Below, piece after piece: positions 1 through 6,663 of a stretch of DNA of 7,587 nucleotides. Position 1 is the first letter of the stretch. Each line of letters opens with the position of its first letter. The position numbers and the translations under genes are program-made. Origin of the DNA: an uncultured Dehalococcoidales bacterium (GTDB taxonomy: Bacteria; Chloroflexota; Dehalococcoidia; UBA1151; UBA1328); the NCBI GenBank assembly GCA_905614375.1, contig CAJQSP010000024.1:1-7587 (forward strand), given 5' to 3'. The notes below the pieces were generated by a model. That model was not told the origin of the DNA and did not search any database. It saw only the letters and a program-made list of their open reading frames with translations.

Positions 1-957
1 TTGATCCACCAATCATCATTATCCAAACCAAAGCTGGTTGCTGTAATCGGCGCAACCGCGACCGGTAAGACCTCTGTTGGCGTCGAATTAGCGCTTGAGC
101 TCAATGGTGAGGTTGTGAACGTCGATTCCCGACTGTTCTATCGAGGAATGGACGTCGCTACAGCCAAGCCAGGCCCTGATGAAACCAAAGGTGTTCCTCA
201 CCATTTGATAGACATTATTGATCCTGATGAACATTTCAGCCTTGGTGAGTACCTGAGGACCGCTAGATCGGTGATCTCAGACATAGTTAGTCGAGGCAAG
301 TTACCGATATTGGTTGGCGGATCGGGTCAATACATATGGGCGATCATCGAGGGTTGGGAAGTACCTGAGATCGAGCCCAACTTGAAGTTACGCGCCGAAC
401 TGGAATCAGAGTTGAACTCAGATGGCATTGCGTCGCTTGCGCAACACCTTAACGACATTGCGCCTGAAGTCGCAAAAGTAACCGATCTAAAGAATCCACG
501 ACGGGTGATTAGGGCAATAGAACGCGTTCTAAGCGATTCAGGCATTTGTGATTCAAACCGTTCAAAAGCGGAAGAACCGCCATTTGCCCATTTCATAATC
601 GGATTGAACGTTGAGCGTTCAATTCTTCACACCCGGGTCATCGATCGTCTTGCGCTAATGAAGGAATCTGGATGGGTGAGTGAGGTCGAAGGTCTGCTCG
701 CACATGGCTACTCAGACAAAACCAGGGCTTTGAGCGGCATTGGATATCGGCAGATGATCGACCATTTGGAAGGCCTATATGACCTGAATGAGGCCATAAG
801 ACTTACCGCTGTAGCAACGAATCGTCTGATCAGACAGCAGAGCAACTGGTTCAAACTAGATGACGCTCGTATCAACTGGTTCGATATGACGGATGATCCG
901 TTAGAGACGACAAAAACGGTTTTCGCCGCCGTGAACGGCTGGCATGGCGACAGTTGA
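1..957 (+). CDS. miaA: tRNA dimethylallyltransferase (tRNA A37 isopentenyltransferase)
   Basis: MiaA transfers the dimethylallyl group of DMAPP to N6 of adenosine 37 in tRNAs that read UNN codons; it is cytosolic. Visible motifs: a P-loop GATATGKT at residues 17-24; the substrate-tRNA motif DSRLFYRGMD at 42-51 followed by ATAKP; GVPHHLIDI at 64-72; LVGGSGQY at 104-111; NPRRVIRAIE at 165-174; and the C-terminal GIGYRQM at 246-252 with RQQSNWF at 278-284. At 318 aa it has normal family length. The TTG at base 1 is taken as the start because the P-loop lies at the usual distance from it, but the window begins there, so no ribosome binding site can be seen and a start further upstream cannot be excluded. 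It is followed by a 141-nt gap before dapF. Function is secure; only the start is uncertain. Confidence 0.95.
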   Translation: MIHQSSLSKPKLVAVIGATATGKTSVGVELALELNGEVVNVDSRLFYRGMDVATAKPGPDETKGVPHHLIDIIDPDEHFSLGEYLRTARSVISDIVSRGKLPILVGGSGQYIWAIIEGWEVPEIEPNLKLRAELESELNSDGIASLAQHLNDIAPEVAKVTDLKNPRRVIRAIERVLSDSGICDSNRSKAEEPPFAHFIIGLNVERSILHTRVIDRLALMKESGWVSEVEGLLAHGYSDKTRALSGIGYRQMIDHLEGLYDLNEAIRLTAVATNRLIRQQSNWFKLDDARINWFDMTDDPLETTKTVFAAVNGWHGDS

Positions 958-983
958 TTATCATTCATATTTTAGATTTGATT

Positions 984-1046
984 AGCCAAACTAAAATACC
1001 GATATCCGTCAGTAGCATCAAATTCGCAGTTTGGCTTGATCGATCA
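984..1046. repeat. Inverted repeat plus palindrome in the miaA-dapF gap
   Basis: AGCCAAACT (984-992) is the exact reverse complement of AGTTTGGCT (1028-1036), giving a 9-bp stem with a 35-nt loop. Directly abutting the right arm is the perfect 10-bp palindrome TGATCGATCA (1037-1046). No T-run follows the right arm, so it is not a standard intrinsic terminator for miaA. A -10-like TAAAAT (992-997) overlaps the left arm, without a good -35. It could be an operator or a weak transcript-end structure; the role is inferred only from position. Confidence 0.4.
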
Positions 1047-1089
1047 TAGAATCATTTTGGTTATACAGACAATTTGATCCAATCCATCT

Positions 1090-1095
1090 GGAGAG
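1090..1095 (+). promoter_or_regulatory. Ribosome binding site of dapF
   Basis: GGAGAG lies just upstream of the ATG at 1099 (its GGAG core ends 5 nt before the start). It is the clearest Shine-Dalgarno in the window and fixes the dapF start, which also places the family N-terminal motif KLHGAGNDY at residues 7-15. Confidence 0.7.
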
Positions 1096-1098
1096 ACA

Positions 1099-1953
1099 AT
1101 GACCGTCGAATTCGCAAAATTACACGGCGCTGGTAACGATTACATCGCCATCGATGGTCGCGGTATCGATCGCGATTGGGGCGCTTTGGCGAAAGCAATG
1201 AGCCTTCTCGCTTTCGGGGTTGGATCGGACGGGATAGTTCTTGTACAGGACTCTAAGGTCGCTCAGATCAGGATGAGGGTGTACAACCCGGACGGATCTG
1301 AAGCAGAGATGAGCGGAAACGGCATTCGGTTATTCTCGAAATTCGTCATCGATCGGAAAATCGCTCTTCCAGCCGAAGGCGGTATGACAGTCGAGACGGG
1401 CGGTGGAGTACGAACTGTTTGGCCAACTATGGAAGGCAATAAAATGGTCGCTGCCAAAGTTGCGATGGGTGTTCCAACGTTCGTTCCTTCTGAAATACCA
1501 GTTGACACCGCGCAAACTGGAGATCTCGACATCATAAAAAGATTCCCCATTCAGGCTGGAGATCGTGAACTCATAATTACCTGCCTTGCTGTTGGAAATC
1601 CGCACGCAGTTGTGGTGATGGAGGAATCAGTCGAAGACTTTCCACTTGTTGAAGTTGGCCCTCATGTCGAGAGTCACAAACTGTTTCCAAACAGGATCAA
1701 TTTCGAAATTGTGAACGTAATCAGCCGATCGAAGATTCGAGCTCGGATATTTGAACGCGGAGCCGGTGAAACGATGTCTTCTGGCACGGGTTCAACAGCG
1801 GCAGCTGCGGCGGCACGAGCGCACGGTTTGGTTGACGACACGGTAGATGTAATTGTCGATGGCGGAATATTGCGAATTTCGTGGGACAAAGCGGGCGAGG
1901 TGTTCCTAGAGGGTCCCGCAGTCGAAGTTTTCACTGGCGTTTGGCCTGACTAA
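1099..1953 (+). CDS. dapF: Diaminopimelate epimerase family protein with both catalytic Cys replaced by Ser
   Basis: DapF interconverts LL- and meso-diaminopimelate without cofactor, using two cysteines as a thiolate/thiol pair. The 284-aa protein has family length and motifs: KLHGAGNDY (7-15), YNPDGSEAEM-SGNGIR (62-77), VGNPHAVV (165-172), PNRINFEIV (197-205) and FERGAGET (218-225), then MSSGTGS. The family has Cys at the positions of Ser72 (normally CGNG) and Ser228 (normally ACGSG or ACGTG). Here the codons are AGC (1312-1314) and TCT (1780-1782), and the only Cys in the protein is Cys162. The frame is intact and the other substrate-contact motifs are kept, so this looks like a functional variant and not decay. 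Its neighbour dapL makes the LL substrate, which supports an epimerase role in lysine synthesis. A changed substrate or reduced activity is possible. Confidence 0.88.
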   Translation: MTVEFAKLHGAGNDYIAIDGRGIDRDWGALAKAMSLLAFGVGSDGIVLVQDSKVAQIRMRVYNPDGSEAEMSGNGIRLFSKFVIDRKIALPAEGGMTVETGGGVRTVWPTMEGNKMVAAKVAMGVPTFVPSEIPVDTAQTGDLDIIKRFPIQAGDRELIITCLAVGNPHAVVVMEESVEDFPLVEVGPHVESHKLFPNRINFEIVNVISRSKIRARIFERGAGETMSSGTGSTAAAAAARAHGLVDDTVDVIVDGGILRISWDKAGEVFLEGPAVEVFTGVWPD

Positions 1954-2085
1954 CTCGGCTATTTCTTAGCACCAATATCCGGCGGAATAAGTCGCATTGT
2001 GTCTAGTCTCTCGTTTACGATTGATCTGCCTTTGCGTCACTGAACGAAAAACACCTTCAAAAGAACTATTAGCACCTAAAGCAAC

Positions 2086-2090
2086 GGAAA
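2086..2090 (+). promoter_or_regulatory. Weak ribosome binding site of dapL
   Basis: GGAAA ends 7 nt before the ATG at 2098. It is a partial Shine-Dalgarno, but it is well spaced and supports this start. The rest of the 144-nt dapF-dapL gap shows no convincing promoter or terminator. Confidence 0.4.
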
Positions 2091-2097
2091 CATTCGA

Positions 2098-3264
2098 ATG
2101 AAATTTGCTGAACGCGTTGAAAACCTCCCGCCGTATCTATTCGTGGGCATATCCCGAGCGATAGCCGCCAAGAAGGCCCAGGGCATCGAAGTAATTTCGT
2201 TCGGTATTGGCGATCCTGATATGCAGACTCCAGCCCCAGTTCTTGACGCTCTGGTAGCAGGGTCAAAGAAGGCTGCGAACCACAAATATCCCGAGACCGA
2301 AGGGCTTCCAGAGTTCCGATCTCGAGTAGCGAAGTTCTACGACGATCGATTTGGCGTGAAGCTCGATCCTGCGACCGAAGTGATCAACCTAATCGGTGCC
2401 AAAGAGGGCATTGCCCACGCAGCACTGTGTTTCATAGATCCCGGTGATATATCTATTAGTCCAGACCCCGCATACCCGGTTTACGAAATCGGCACGATGT
2501 TCGCAGGTGGTACGACCCACTTCGTGACACTCAAGGAAGAAAACGGCTATCTCGTCGACTTCACTGATATTCCAACCGACGTTGCGAAGAAGGCAAAGAC
2601 TCTCTGGATTAACTACCCGAACAATCCAACGGGTGCTATCGCTCCCCTTAGCTTCTTTGACGAAGCAGTGAAGTACTGCAAAGAGTTCGATATCGCTTTG
2701 CTTCACGATGCTGCGTACACAGAGGTGACCTACGACGGGTACGTTGCACCGAGTGTGCTGCAAGCAGAAGGTGCGATGGACATCGCCATGGAGTTTCACT
2801 CACTTTCTAAGACAGCCAACATGACGGGCTGGCGCGTGGGGTTTGCTTCTGGAAACCCTGAGATAGTCAATGCGCTAATGCGTGTGAAGTCGAACATCGA
2901 CTCCGGCTTGTCGCAGGCGAATCAGGAGATGGGTATCGCTGCACTGGATCTGCCGTCGGAATGGATCGACAACAATAACGAGGTATATCAAAAGCGCCGC
3001 GACAAGGTAGTCTCTGTATTGAACGAGATTGGTGTTCCGGCTGTTGCTCCAAAGGGAGCTCTATACATCTGGACACCAATACCAAAGGGTTACAGTTCAG
3101 CCGAGTTCGCACAGAAGCTGCTGGACGAGGTAAATGTCGTAGTAACCCCTGGTAACGGATACGGACCTGGCGGCGAGGGTTACATCAGACTGTCACTGAC
3201 GATCCCTGACGATCAGATCGATGAAGGACTACGTAGGTTGGCACAGCTTCAAGTCAACTCTTAA
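2098..3264 (+). CDS. dapL: LL-diaminopimelate aminotransferase (class I/II PLP aminotransferase)
   Basis: DapL converts L-tetrahydrodipicolinate directly to LL-diaminopimelate using glutamate as amino donor, bypassing the succinylase/acetylase steps of lysine synthesis; it is a cytosolic PLP dimer. The 388-aa protein has a full fold-type I aminotransferase pattern: GIGDPDMQTP (36-45), KYPETEGLPEFR (63-74), NYPNNPTGA (172-180), HDAAY (203-207, Asp204 expected to face the pyridine nitrogen), SLSKTANMTGWR (235-246) with Lys238 as the Schiff-base lysine and Arg246 for cofactor phosphate, and YIRLSL (362-367) with Arg364 for the substrate carboxylate. The SLSKTxNMTGWR segment and the length fit the DapL subgroup better than aspartate aminotransferase, and the dapF neighbour supports this. 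Another substrate within the same aminotransferase group remains possible. hflX begins 31 nt after its stop. Confidence 0.88.
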   Translation: MKFAERVENLPPYLFVGISRAIAAKKAQGIEVISFGIGDPDMQTPAPVLDALVAGSKKAANHKYPETEGLPEFRSRVAKFYDDRFGVKLDPATEVINLIGAKEGIAHAALCFIDPGDISISPDPAYPVYEIGTMFAGGTTHFVTLKEENGYLVDFTDIPTDVAKKAKTLWINYPNNPTGAIAPLSFFDEAVKYCKEFDIALLHDAAYTEVTYDGYVAPSVLQAEGAMDIAMEFHSLSKTANMTGWRVGFASGNPEIVNALMRVKSNIDSGLSQANQEMGIAALDLPSEWIDNNNEVYQKRRDKVVSVLNEIGVPAVAPKGALYIWTPIPKGYSSAEFAQKLLDEVNVVVTPGNGYGPGGEGYIRLSLTIPDDQIDEGLRRLAQLQVNS

Positions 3265-3295
3265 ATCGGTATTAGCCGGGAGCAAAATCGCCCAT

Positions 3296-4486
3296 ATGGC
3301 AAAAAAACGCACACATTCCACAGGTCCATCTCGAGAGAAAGCGATTCTGGTGGGAGTCAGCGTGCGCAGCGAAGGTGATTACTGGGCGCTCGATGACTCG
3401 CTAGCTGAACTTTCTGAATTGGCACGCGCCGCTGGAGCGAATCCGATCGACCGTGTCACACAGACGATGAATAAGCCGTCGCGTAGGTACATTGGCAAAG
3501 GGAAAATCGAAGAACTTCAGCACATGGTGAAGCACACCGATGTCGACGTCGTAATTTTCGATGATGAGCTATCTCCGACTCAACAGAAGTCGCTGGAAGA
3601 CAATCTCGGGGTAAAGGTGATCGATCGAACGGCTCTGATTCTCGACGTATTCGCCCAACGAGCTCGTTCTCGTGAGGGTCGATTGCAGATCGAACTTGCT
3701 CAGACCGAGTATTTGCTTCCACGGCTGGCGGGTCAGTGGTCTCACTTGGAACGACTCGGTGGTGGAGTCGGAACGAGAGGTCCTGGTGAAACCCAGATCG
3801 AGACTGACCGACGTCTGGTTCGTCGTAAGTTGTCACGGGTGAAAAAGGAGATTGCCCAGGTCGCTTCTCAACGTAATCAGCAGCGATTACAACGTACGGG
3901 CGGTGACGTCAAGATCGTATCGTTGGTTGGGTACACGAACGCTGGAAAGTCAGCATTGTTCAACAAGATCACGTCTTCCGGTGTGATCGAACGCAATCAA
4001 CTGTTCTCGACGCTGGATACGACAACGAGACGACTTTATCTTCCCTCAGGGACTTCGGCGACGTTGAGCGACACCGTCGGATTCGTCCACAAACTTCCTC
4101 CGATCCTCGTAGCGGCGTTCCGGGCAACTCTGGAAGAAGCATTAGAAGCCGACTTACTGGTACAGGTGGTCGATATTTCAAGTCCGTACGCTGCGGAGCA
4201 AGCTCAGGTCGTATCAGATCAGCTTGCCGACATGGGAATCGAGGACACGCCTAGAATATTGGTACTGAATAAGTTCGACCTCATTGCGGACTCATCCGAA
4301 GAACCTCTGACTTTGAGCGTGCTTGACCAGATCGACGTTTCGCAATTATCCCGAGTTATAACAACTTCAGCCACAAAAGGTTGGGGGCTTGTCGACCTAC
4401 GCAACGCTATCGAGGCCGCAGTCGGAGTTGCTCAGGTAGAAGAAGAACCCGAAGATGCTGTCGACCTGATCGGCAACGAAGTTTAG
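3296..4486 (+). CDS. hflX: Ribosome-associated GTPase HflX
   Basis: HflX is a GTPase that binds the 50S/70S ribosome and splits stalled or stressed ribosomes. From the ATG at 3296 the product is 396 aa. The N-terminal HflX domain shows RRYIGKGKIEEL (63-74), VIFDDELSPTQQ (86-97), VIDRTALILDVFAQRA (108-123) and the glycine-rich GGGVGTRGPGE (155-165), followed by a basic helical linker. The G domain follows: G1 GYTNAGKS (212-219), G2 DTTTRR (241-246), G3 DTVGF (259-263), G4 NKFD (325-328) and G5 SATKGWG (358-364). An in-frame ATG at 3221 would overlap dapL by 44 nt and add 25 residues that do not look like the family; it has no Shine-Dalgarno. The 3296 start, with GGGAG at 3278-3282 somewhat far upstream, is preferred. 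Close spacing suggests co-transcription with dapL. Confidence 0.93.
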   Translation: MAKKRTHSTGPSREKAILVGVSVRSEGDYWALDDSLAELSELARAAGANPIDRVTQTMNKPSRRYIGKGKIEELQHMVKHTDVDVVIFDDELSPTQQKSLEDNLGVKVIDRTALILDVFAQRARSREGRLQIELAQTEYLLPRLAGQWSHLERLGGGVGTRGPGETQIETDRRLVRRKLSRVKKEIAQVASQRNQQRLQRTGGDVKIVSLVGYTNAGKSALFNKITSSGVIERNQLFSTLDTTTRRLYLPSGTSATLSDTVGFVHKLPPILVAAFRATLEEALEADLLVQVVDISSPYAAEQAQVVSDQLADMGIEDTPRILVLNKFDLIADSSEEPLTLSVLDQIDVSQLSRVITTSATKGWGLVDLRNAIEAAVGVAQVEEEPEDAVDLIGNEV

Positions 4487-4768
4487 TTTCCGGTTTCGAC
4501 GCTAGTCGGGCAGGTTAGGTCTATTGTAATTTAAGGTCGCACTATCCTTGTTATGTAAAGTTAAACAGCGCTTTCATTCGTGTTTCAACGCCTACCTACC
4601 GTATTCCACCGATTGATTTACGTGCGCAACCGTACATCGAAGATTGCGGTACGAGCGTATCCTCATCTAGATAGTTAGCTCATACAACAGACAATGCTCT
4701 GCGATATTCGTCTGTTCAACTTCCATTCCGGCGTGTCCGGAATTTTGTCCACCGGAATCACAAACAAA
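4487..4768. other. Longest intergenic stretch (hflX to protease gene)
   Basis: This 282-nt region has no supported gene. The first 200 nt hold no tRNA, terminator with T-run or promoter that I can defend; a 4-bp dyad CGAC/GTCG near 4497-4508 is too small to call. The last 80 nt contain the dyad array described separately. Confidence 0.6.
4686..4758 (+). promoter_or_regulatory. Dyad array in the leader of the S41 protease gene
   Basis: Two perfect 7-bp inverted repeats follow one another. AACAGAC (4686-4692) pairs with GTCTGTT (4710-4716) across a 17-nt loop. ATTCCGG (4725-4731) pairs with CCGGAAT (4737-4743) across CGTGT and is followed by TTT. A second CCGGAAT (4752-4758) can compete for the same ATTCCGG arm, and its GGAA lies 11 nt before the preferred ATG at 4769. 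This is what is seen; an attenuator, translational switch or operator role is inference. If translation began at the ATG at 4694 the array would be coding. Confidence 0.35.
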
Positions 4769-6082
4769 ATGAAATTCCCGTCAACACGTTCATATTCAAT
4801 TCGACTCGTCATTCTACTAGCGGTTGCTGTCACAGCATTATTGGTCACCGCCGCCTGTAGTAGTTCTGTTGACGAAAGTCCGGCTTCTAAGAATGACGGT
4901 GCGCTCATCCTCGCAGACGGCACGCAAGCGACCCCGACTCCCCAACCGATAGCCGACGAGCCCGCTGCGGTCCCTGACGGCCTTCAAATCGTTTGGGAGG
5001 CCTATTCGATCCTTGTTAGTGAGTATGTGATTCCAGAACAAATCGACCCGAAAGTCCTCTCAGAGGCAGCCGTAATCGGTATGTTGGATGCTTTGGACGA
5101 CCGTTACACGGCTTACATCTCGCCTTCAACATTTAAGATCGACCAAGAAGGTTTCCAAGGGAACTTTGGTGGTATCGGAGCTCAGGTCGAGGCATCGCCT
5201 GACCGTAACGGTGTAATTATCACGAAACCGCTACCGAACACACCGGCTGAGAAAGCTGGCATTAAGGCTGGTGACCGAATTTTGGCCGTCGATGGTGAAG
5301 ATGCTCTTGGATGGAGCGTTCTCGAGGCTGTGAACAAGATTCGTGGCGAAAAAGGCACAGATGTTGTGTTGACCGTCGAGCATATTGGCAGCCTCGATCC
5401 AGTTGACATAACAATTACTCGGGACACGATAGACAATCCTAGTGTGACAATTATGGAAGTTGCTGATACTGATTACGGTCGTATCCGAATTGCACAGTTC
5501 ACAGCAGAAACCCCCAAAGAGGTTCGAGAAGGCGTTCAGGAGCTAATCGACAATGGGGCGAAAGGCATTATTCTCGACTTGAGGGGCAACCCTGGCGGCC
5601 TATTATCATCCACGGTAAACGTCGCTTCTGAATTCTTGACTGAAGGACTCGTTACCTACGAAGTCGATTCACGTGGTGATCGGGAAGATTGGAAGGTCAA
5701 AAAAGGAGGCCACTTCCCAGATATTCCATTAGTGACATTGGTCGACAATTTCTCAGCTAGTGGATCGGAAGTTCTCGTCGGAGCACTGCAAGACCACGGC
5801 CGAACCGTTGCCATCGGAACTAACACTTACGGCAAAGGCAGTGTCAACCTACTCCGCGGGCTCTCCAACGGTGGTGGTGTTTATCTAACGATCGGTCGAT
5901 GGTTTACTCCAAACGGTCGAGTTATCGAAGAAACTGGAATTGAACCTGACGTTGTTATTGAGTTCGACCAAGAAGCAGGATCAGGACTCAATTCGCAGAC
6001 AGCAGAAGGTGGAGATCCTCAGATTAAGGCTGCTATCAAACAGCTAGACTTCCAATTGGGTCAAGTTTCAGCAGATCCGTAA
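4769..6082 (+). CDS. ctpA: S41-family C-terminal processing protease, predicted lipoprotein with PDZ domain
   Basis: Carboxy-terminal processing proteases cleave exported proteins near their C-termini using a Ser/Lys dyad. From the ATG at 4769 (437 aa) the protein starts with a basic n-region, a hydrophobic stretch from about residue 13, and TAAC with Cys30 as likely lipidation site, then a Pro/Thr-rich linker; it should sit on the outer face of the membrane. A helical region with DALDDRYTAYISP leads to a PDZ domain (about 133-220, starting FGGIGAQVE, with KAGIKAGDRILAVDG). The S41 core (about 235-400) has LDLRGNPGG, then NFSASGSE with catalytic Ser331, and TYGKGSVN with Lys356, exactly 25 residues later as in characterised CtpA enzymes; WFTPNGRVIEETGIEPD closes it. 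The ATG at 4694 would add 25 residues in front of a normal signal sequence, so 4769 is preferred. The lipobox has Thr at -3, which is allowed but not typical. The symbol is by family. Confidence 0.9.
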   Translation: MKFPSTRSYSIRLVILLAVAVTALLVTAACSSSVDESPASKNDGALILADGTQATPTPQPIADEPAAVPDGLQIVWEAYSILVSEYVIPEQIDPKVLSEAAVIGMLDALDDRYTAYISPSTFKIDQEGFQGNFGGIGAQVEASPDRNGVIITKPLPNTPAEKAGIKAGDRILAVDGEDALGWSVLEAVNKIRGEKGTDVVLTVEHIGSLDPVDITITRDTIDNPSVTIMEVADTDYGRIRIAQFTAETPKEVREGVQELIDNGAKGIILDLRGNPGGLLSSTVNVASEFLTEGLVTYEVDSRGDREDWKVKKGGHFPDIPLVTLVDNFSASGSEVLVGALQDHGRTVAIGTNTYGKGSVNLLRGLSNGGGVYLTIGRWFTPNGRVIEETGIEPDVVIEFDQEAGSGLNSQTAEGGDPQIKAAIKQLDFQLGQVSADP

Positions 6083-6107
6083 GCGACAGAAATTCAGTGT
6101 GTAATTT

Positions 6108-6113
6108 GATAAT
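6108..6113 (+). promoter_or_regulatory. Possible -10 element upstream of smpB
   Basis: GATAAT matches the TATAAT consensus at five of six positions. The nearest -35-like word, GCGACA (6083-6088), is 19 nt away and matches only at GACA. This is a weak candidate, listed because the 113-nt gap suggests smpB may have its own promoter. Confidence 0.2.
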
Positions 6114-6134
6114 GGATCCACTAATTAGAAATGT

Positions 6135-6167
6135 TCACTATTTTCAGTGACTAAGTCTCCTCACTGA
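6135..6167. repeat. Overlapping small dyads between the protease gene and smpB
   Basis: TCAGTGA (6144-6150) is exactly complementary to TCACTGA (6161-6167) over a 10-nt loop. The same arm can also pair through AGTGA with TCACT (6135-6139). The stems are AT-rich and no T-run follows, so this is at best a poor terminator. It may mark the end of the protease transcript or a structured smpB leader. Confidence 0.3.
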
Positions 6168-6195
6168 TTCATGTTTGATTGCATAAGATGGAATA

Positions 6196-6663
6196 ATGGC
6201 TGATACGGACACACAACGGGCACTATCTACGAATCGACGCGCTCGCTACGACTATTTCATCAACGAAACGTTCGAAGCGGGAATGGTGCTGCTCGGCTCA
6301 GAAATTAAATCGGCCCGCGAAGGGCGAATGAGCATTGCTGAAGGTTACGTATACATCAAGAACGGTGAAGCTTGGCTCGAGAACGCTCACATCCCCGGCT
6401 ATGCGCCTGCAGGTGAGCACGGACAGCACGACCCTACCCGCTCACGTAAGCTCCTGCTAAAGAAAAAACAGCTTGAGCACTTGTATGATCAAGCGAACCG
6501 CGACGGTCAGACAATCGTGCCACTAAAGGTATACATCAAAAATCGAGTAGCAAAATTGTTGGTTGGTGTTGGTAAAGGTAAACGACAGATTGACCGCCGT
6601 AATACGATCAAAGAACGCGACGCCAAACGAGAGATAGACCGTGCAATGCGCTCGAAGATTTAG
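6196..6663 (+). CDS. smpB: SsrA-binding protein SmpB
   Basis: SmpB binds tmRNA (SsrA) and delivers it to ribosomes stalled on mRNAs lacking a stop codon, acting as a mimic of the codon-anticodon helix. The 155-aa length is normal. Recognisable segments: NRRARYDYFI (13-22), the OB-fold signature EAGMVLLGSEIKSAREG (27-43), YVYIKNGEAWLENAHIPGY (51-69), HDPTRSRKLLL (78-88), and the basic C-terminal tail with GKGKRQIDRR and IKERDAKREIDRAMRSKI that enters the decoding channel. The ATG at 6196 is preceded by a weak GATGGA; the start is fixed mainly by family alignment. No ssrA gene is visible in this window. The stop codon overlaps the end of the convergent gene on the other strand, leaving no room for a private terminator. 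Confidence 0.96.
   Translation: MADTDTQRALSTNRRARYDYFINETFEAGMVLLGSEIKSAREGRMSIAEGYVYIKNGEAWLENAHIPGYAPAGEHGQHDPTRSRKLLLKKKQLEHLYDQANRDGQTIVPLKVYIKNRVAKLLVGVGKGKRQIDRRNTIKERDAKREIDRAMRSKI

Noticed and set aside
1..1081. TTGATCCA at 1-8 and again at 1074-1081, near the miaA and dapF starts
   Set aside because: It is short, built on the generally over-represented GATC word, and coding in one copy, so it is probably coincidence.
1966..2076. Direct repeat TTAGCACC at 1966-1973 and 2069-2076
   Set aside because: An 8-nt repeat within a 144-nt gap is not unlikely by chance, and nothing between the copies looks like a mobile insertion or an operator pair.
2389..2799. 136-codon open frame antisense to dapL
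   Set aside because: It lies wholly inside a clearly conserved gene, its translation is Cys/His-rich and low in recognisable motifs, and it has no Shine-Dalgarno. It is a shadow of dapL codon use.
3221..3295. Longer N-terminus for HflX from an ATG inside dapL
   Set aside because: The added 25 residues do not resemble HflX, there is no Shine-Dalgarno, and the start at 3296 gives a normal N-terminus.
3456..3836. 126-codon open frame antisense to hflX
   Set aside because: It is rich in Arg, Ser and Pro, as expected from the reverse strand of a gene with many CGA/TCG words, and has no family motif.
4487..4685. Promoter-like pairs such as TTGTAA (4524) or TTGATT (4613)
   Set aside because: None has a -10 element with acceptable match and 16-18 nt spacing.
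4694..4768. Longer N-terminus for the S41 protease
   Set aside because: It would put 25 extra residues before a normal lipoprotein signal sequence, and there is no ribosome binding site before 4694.
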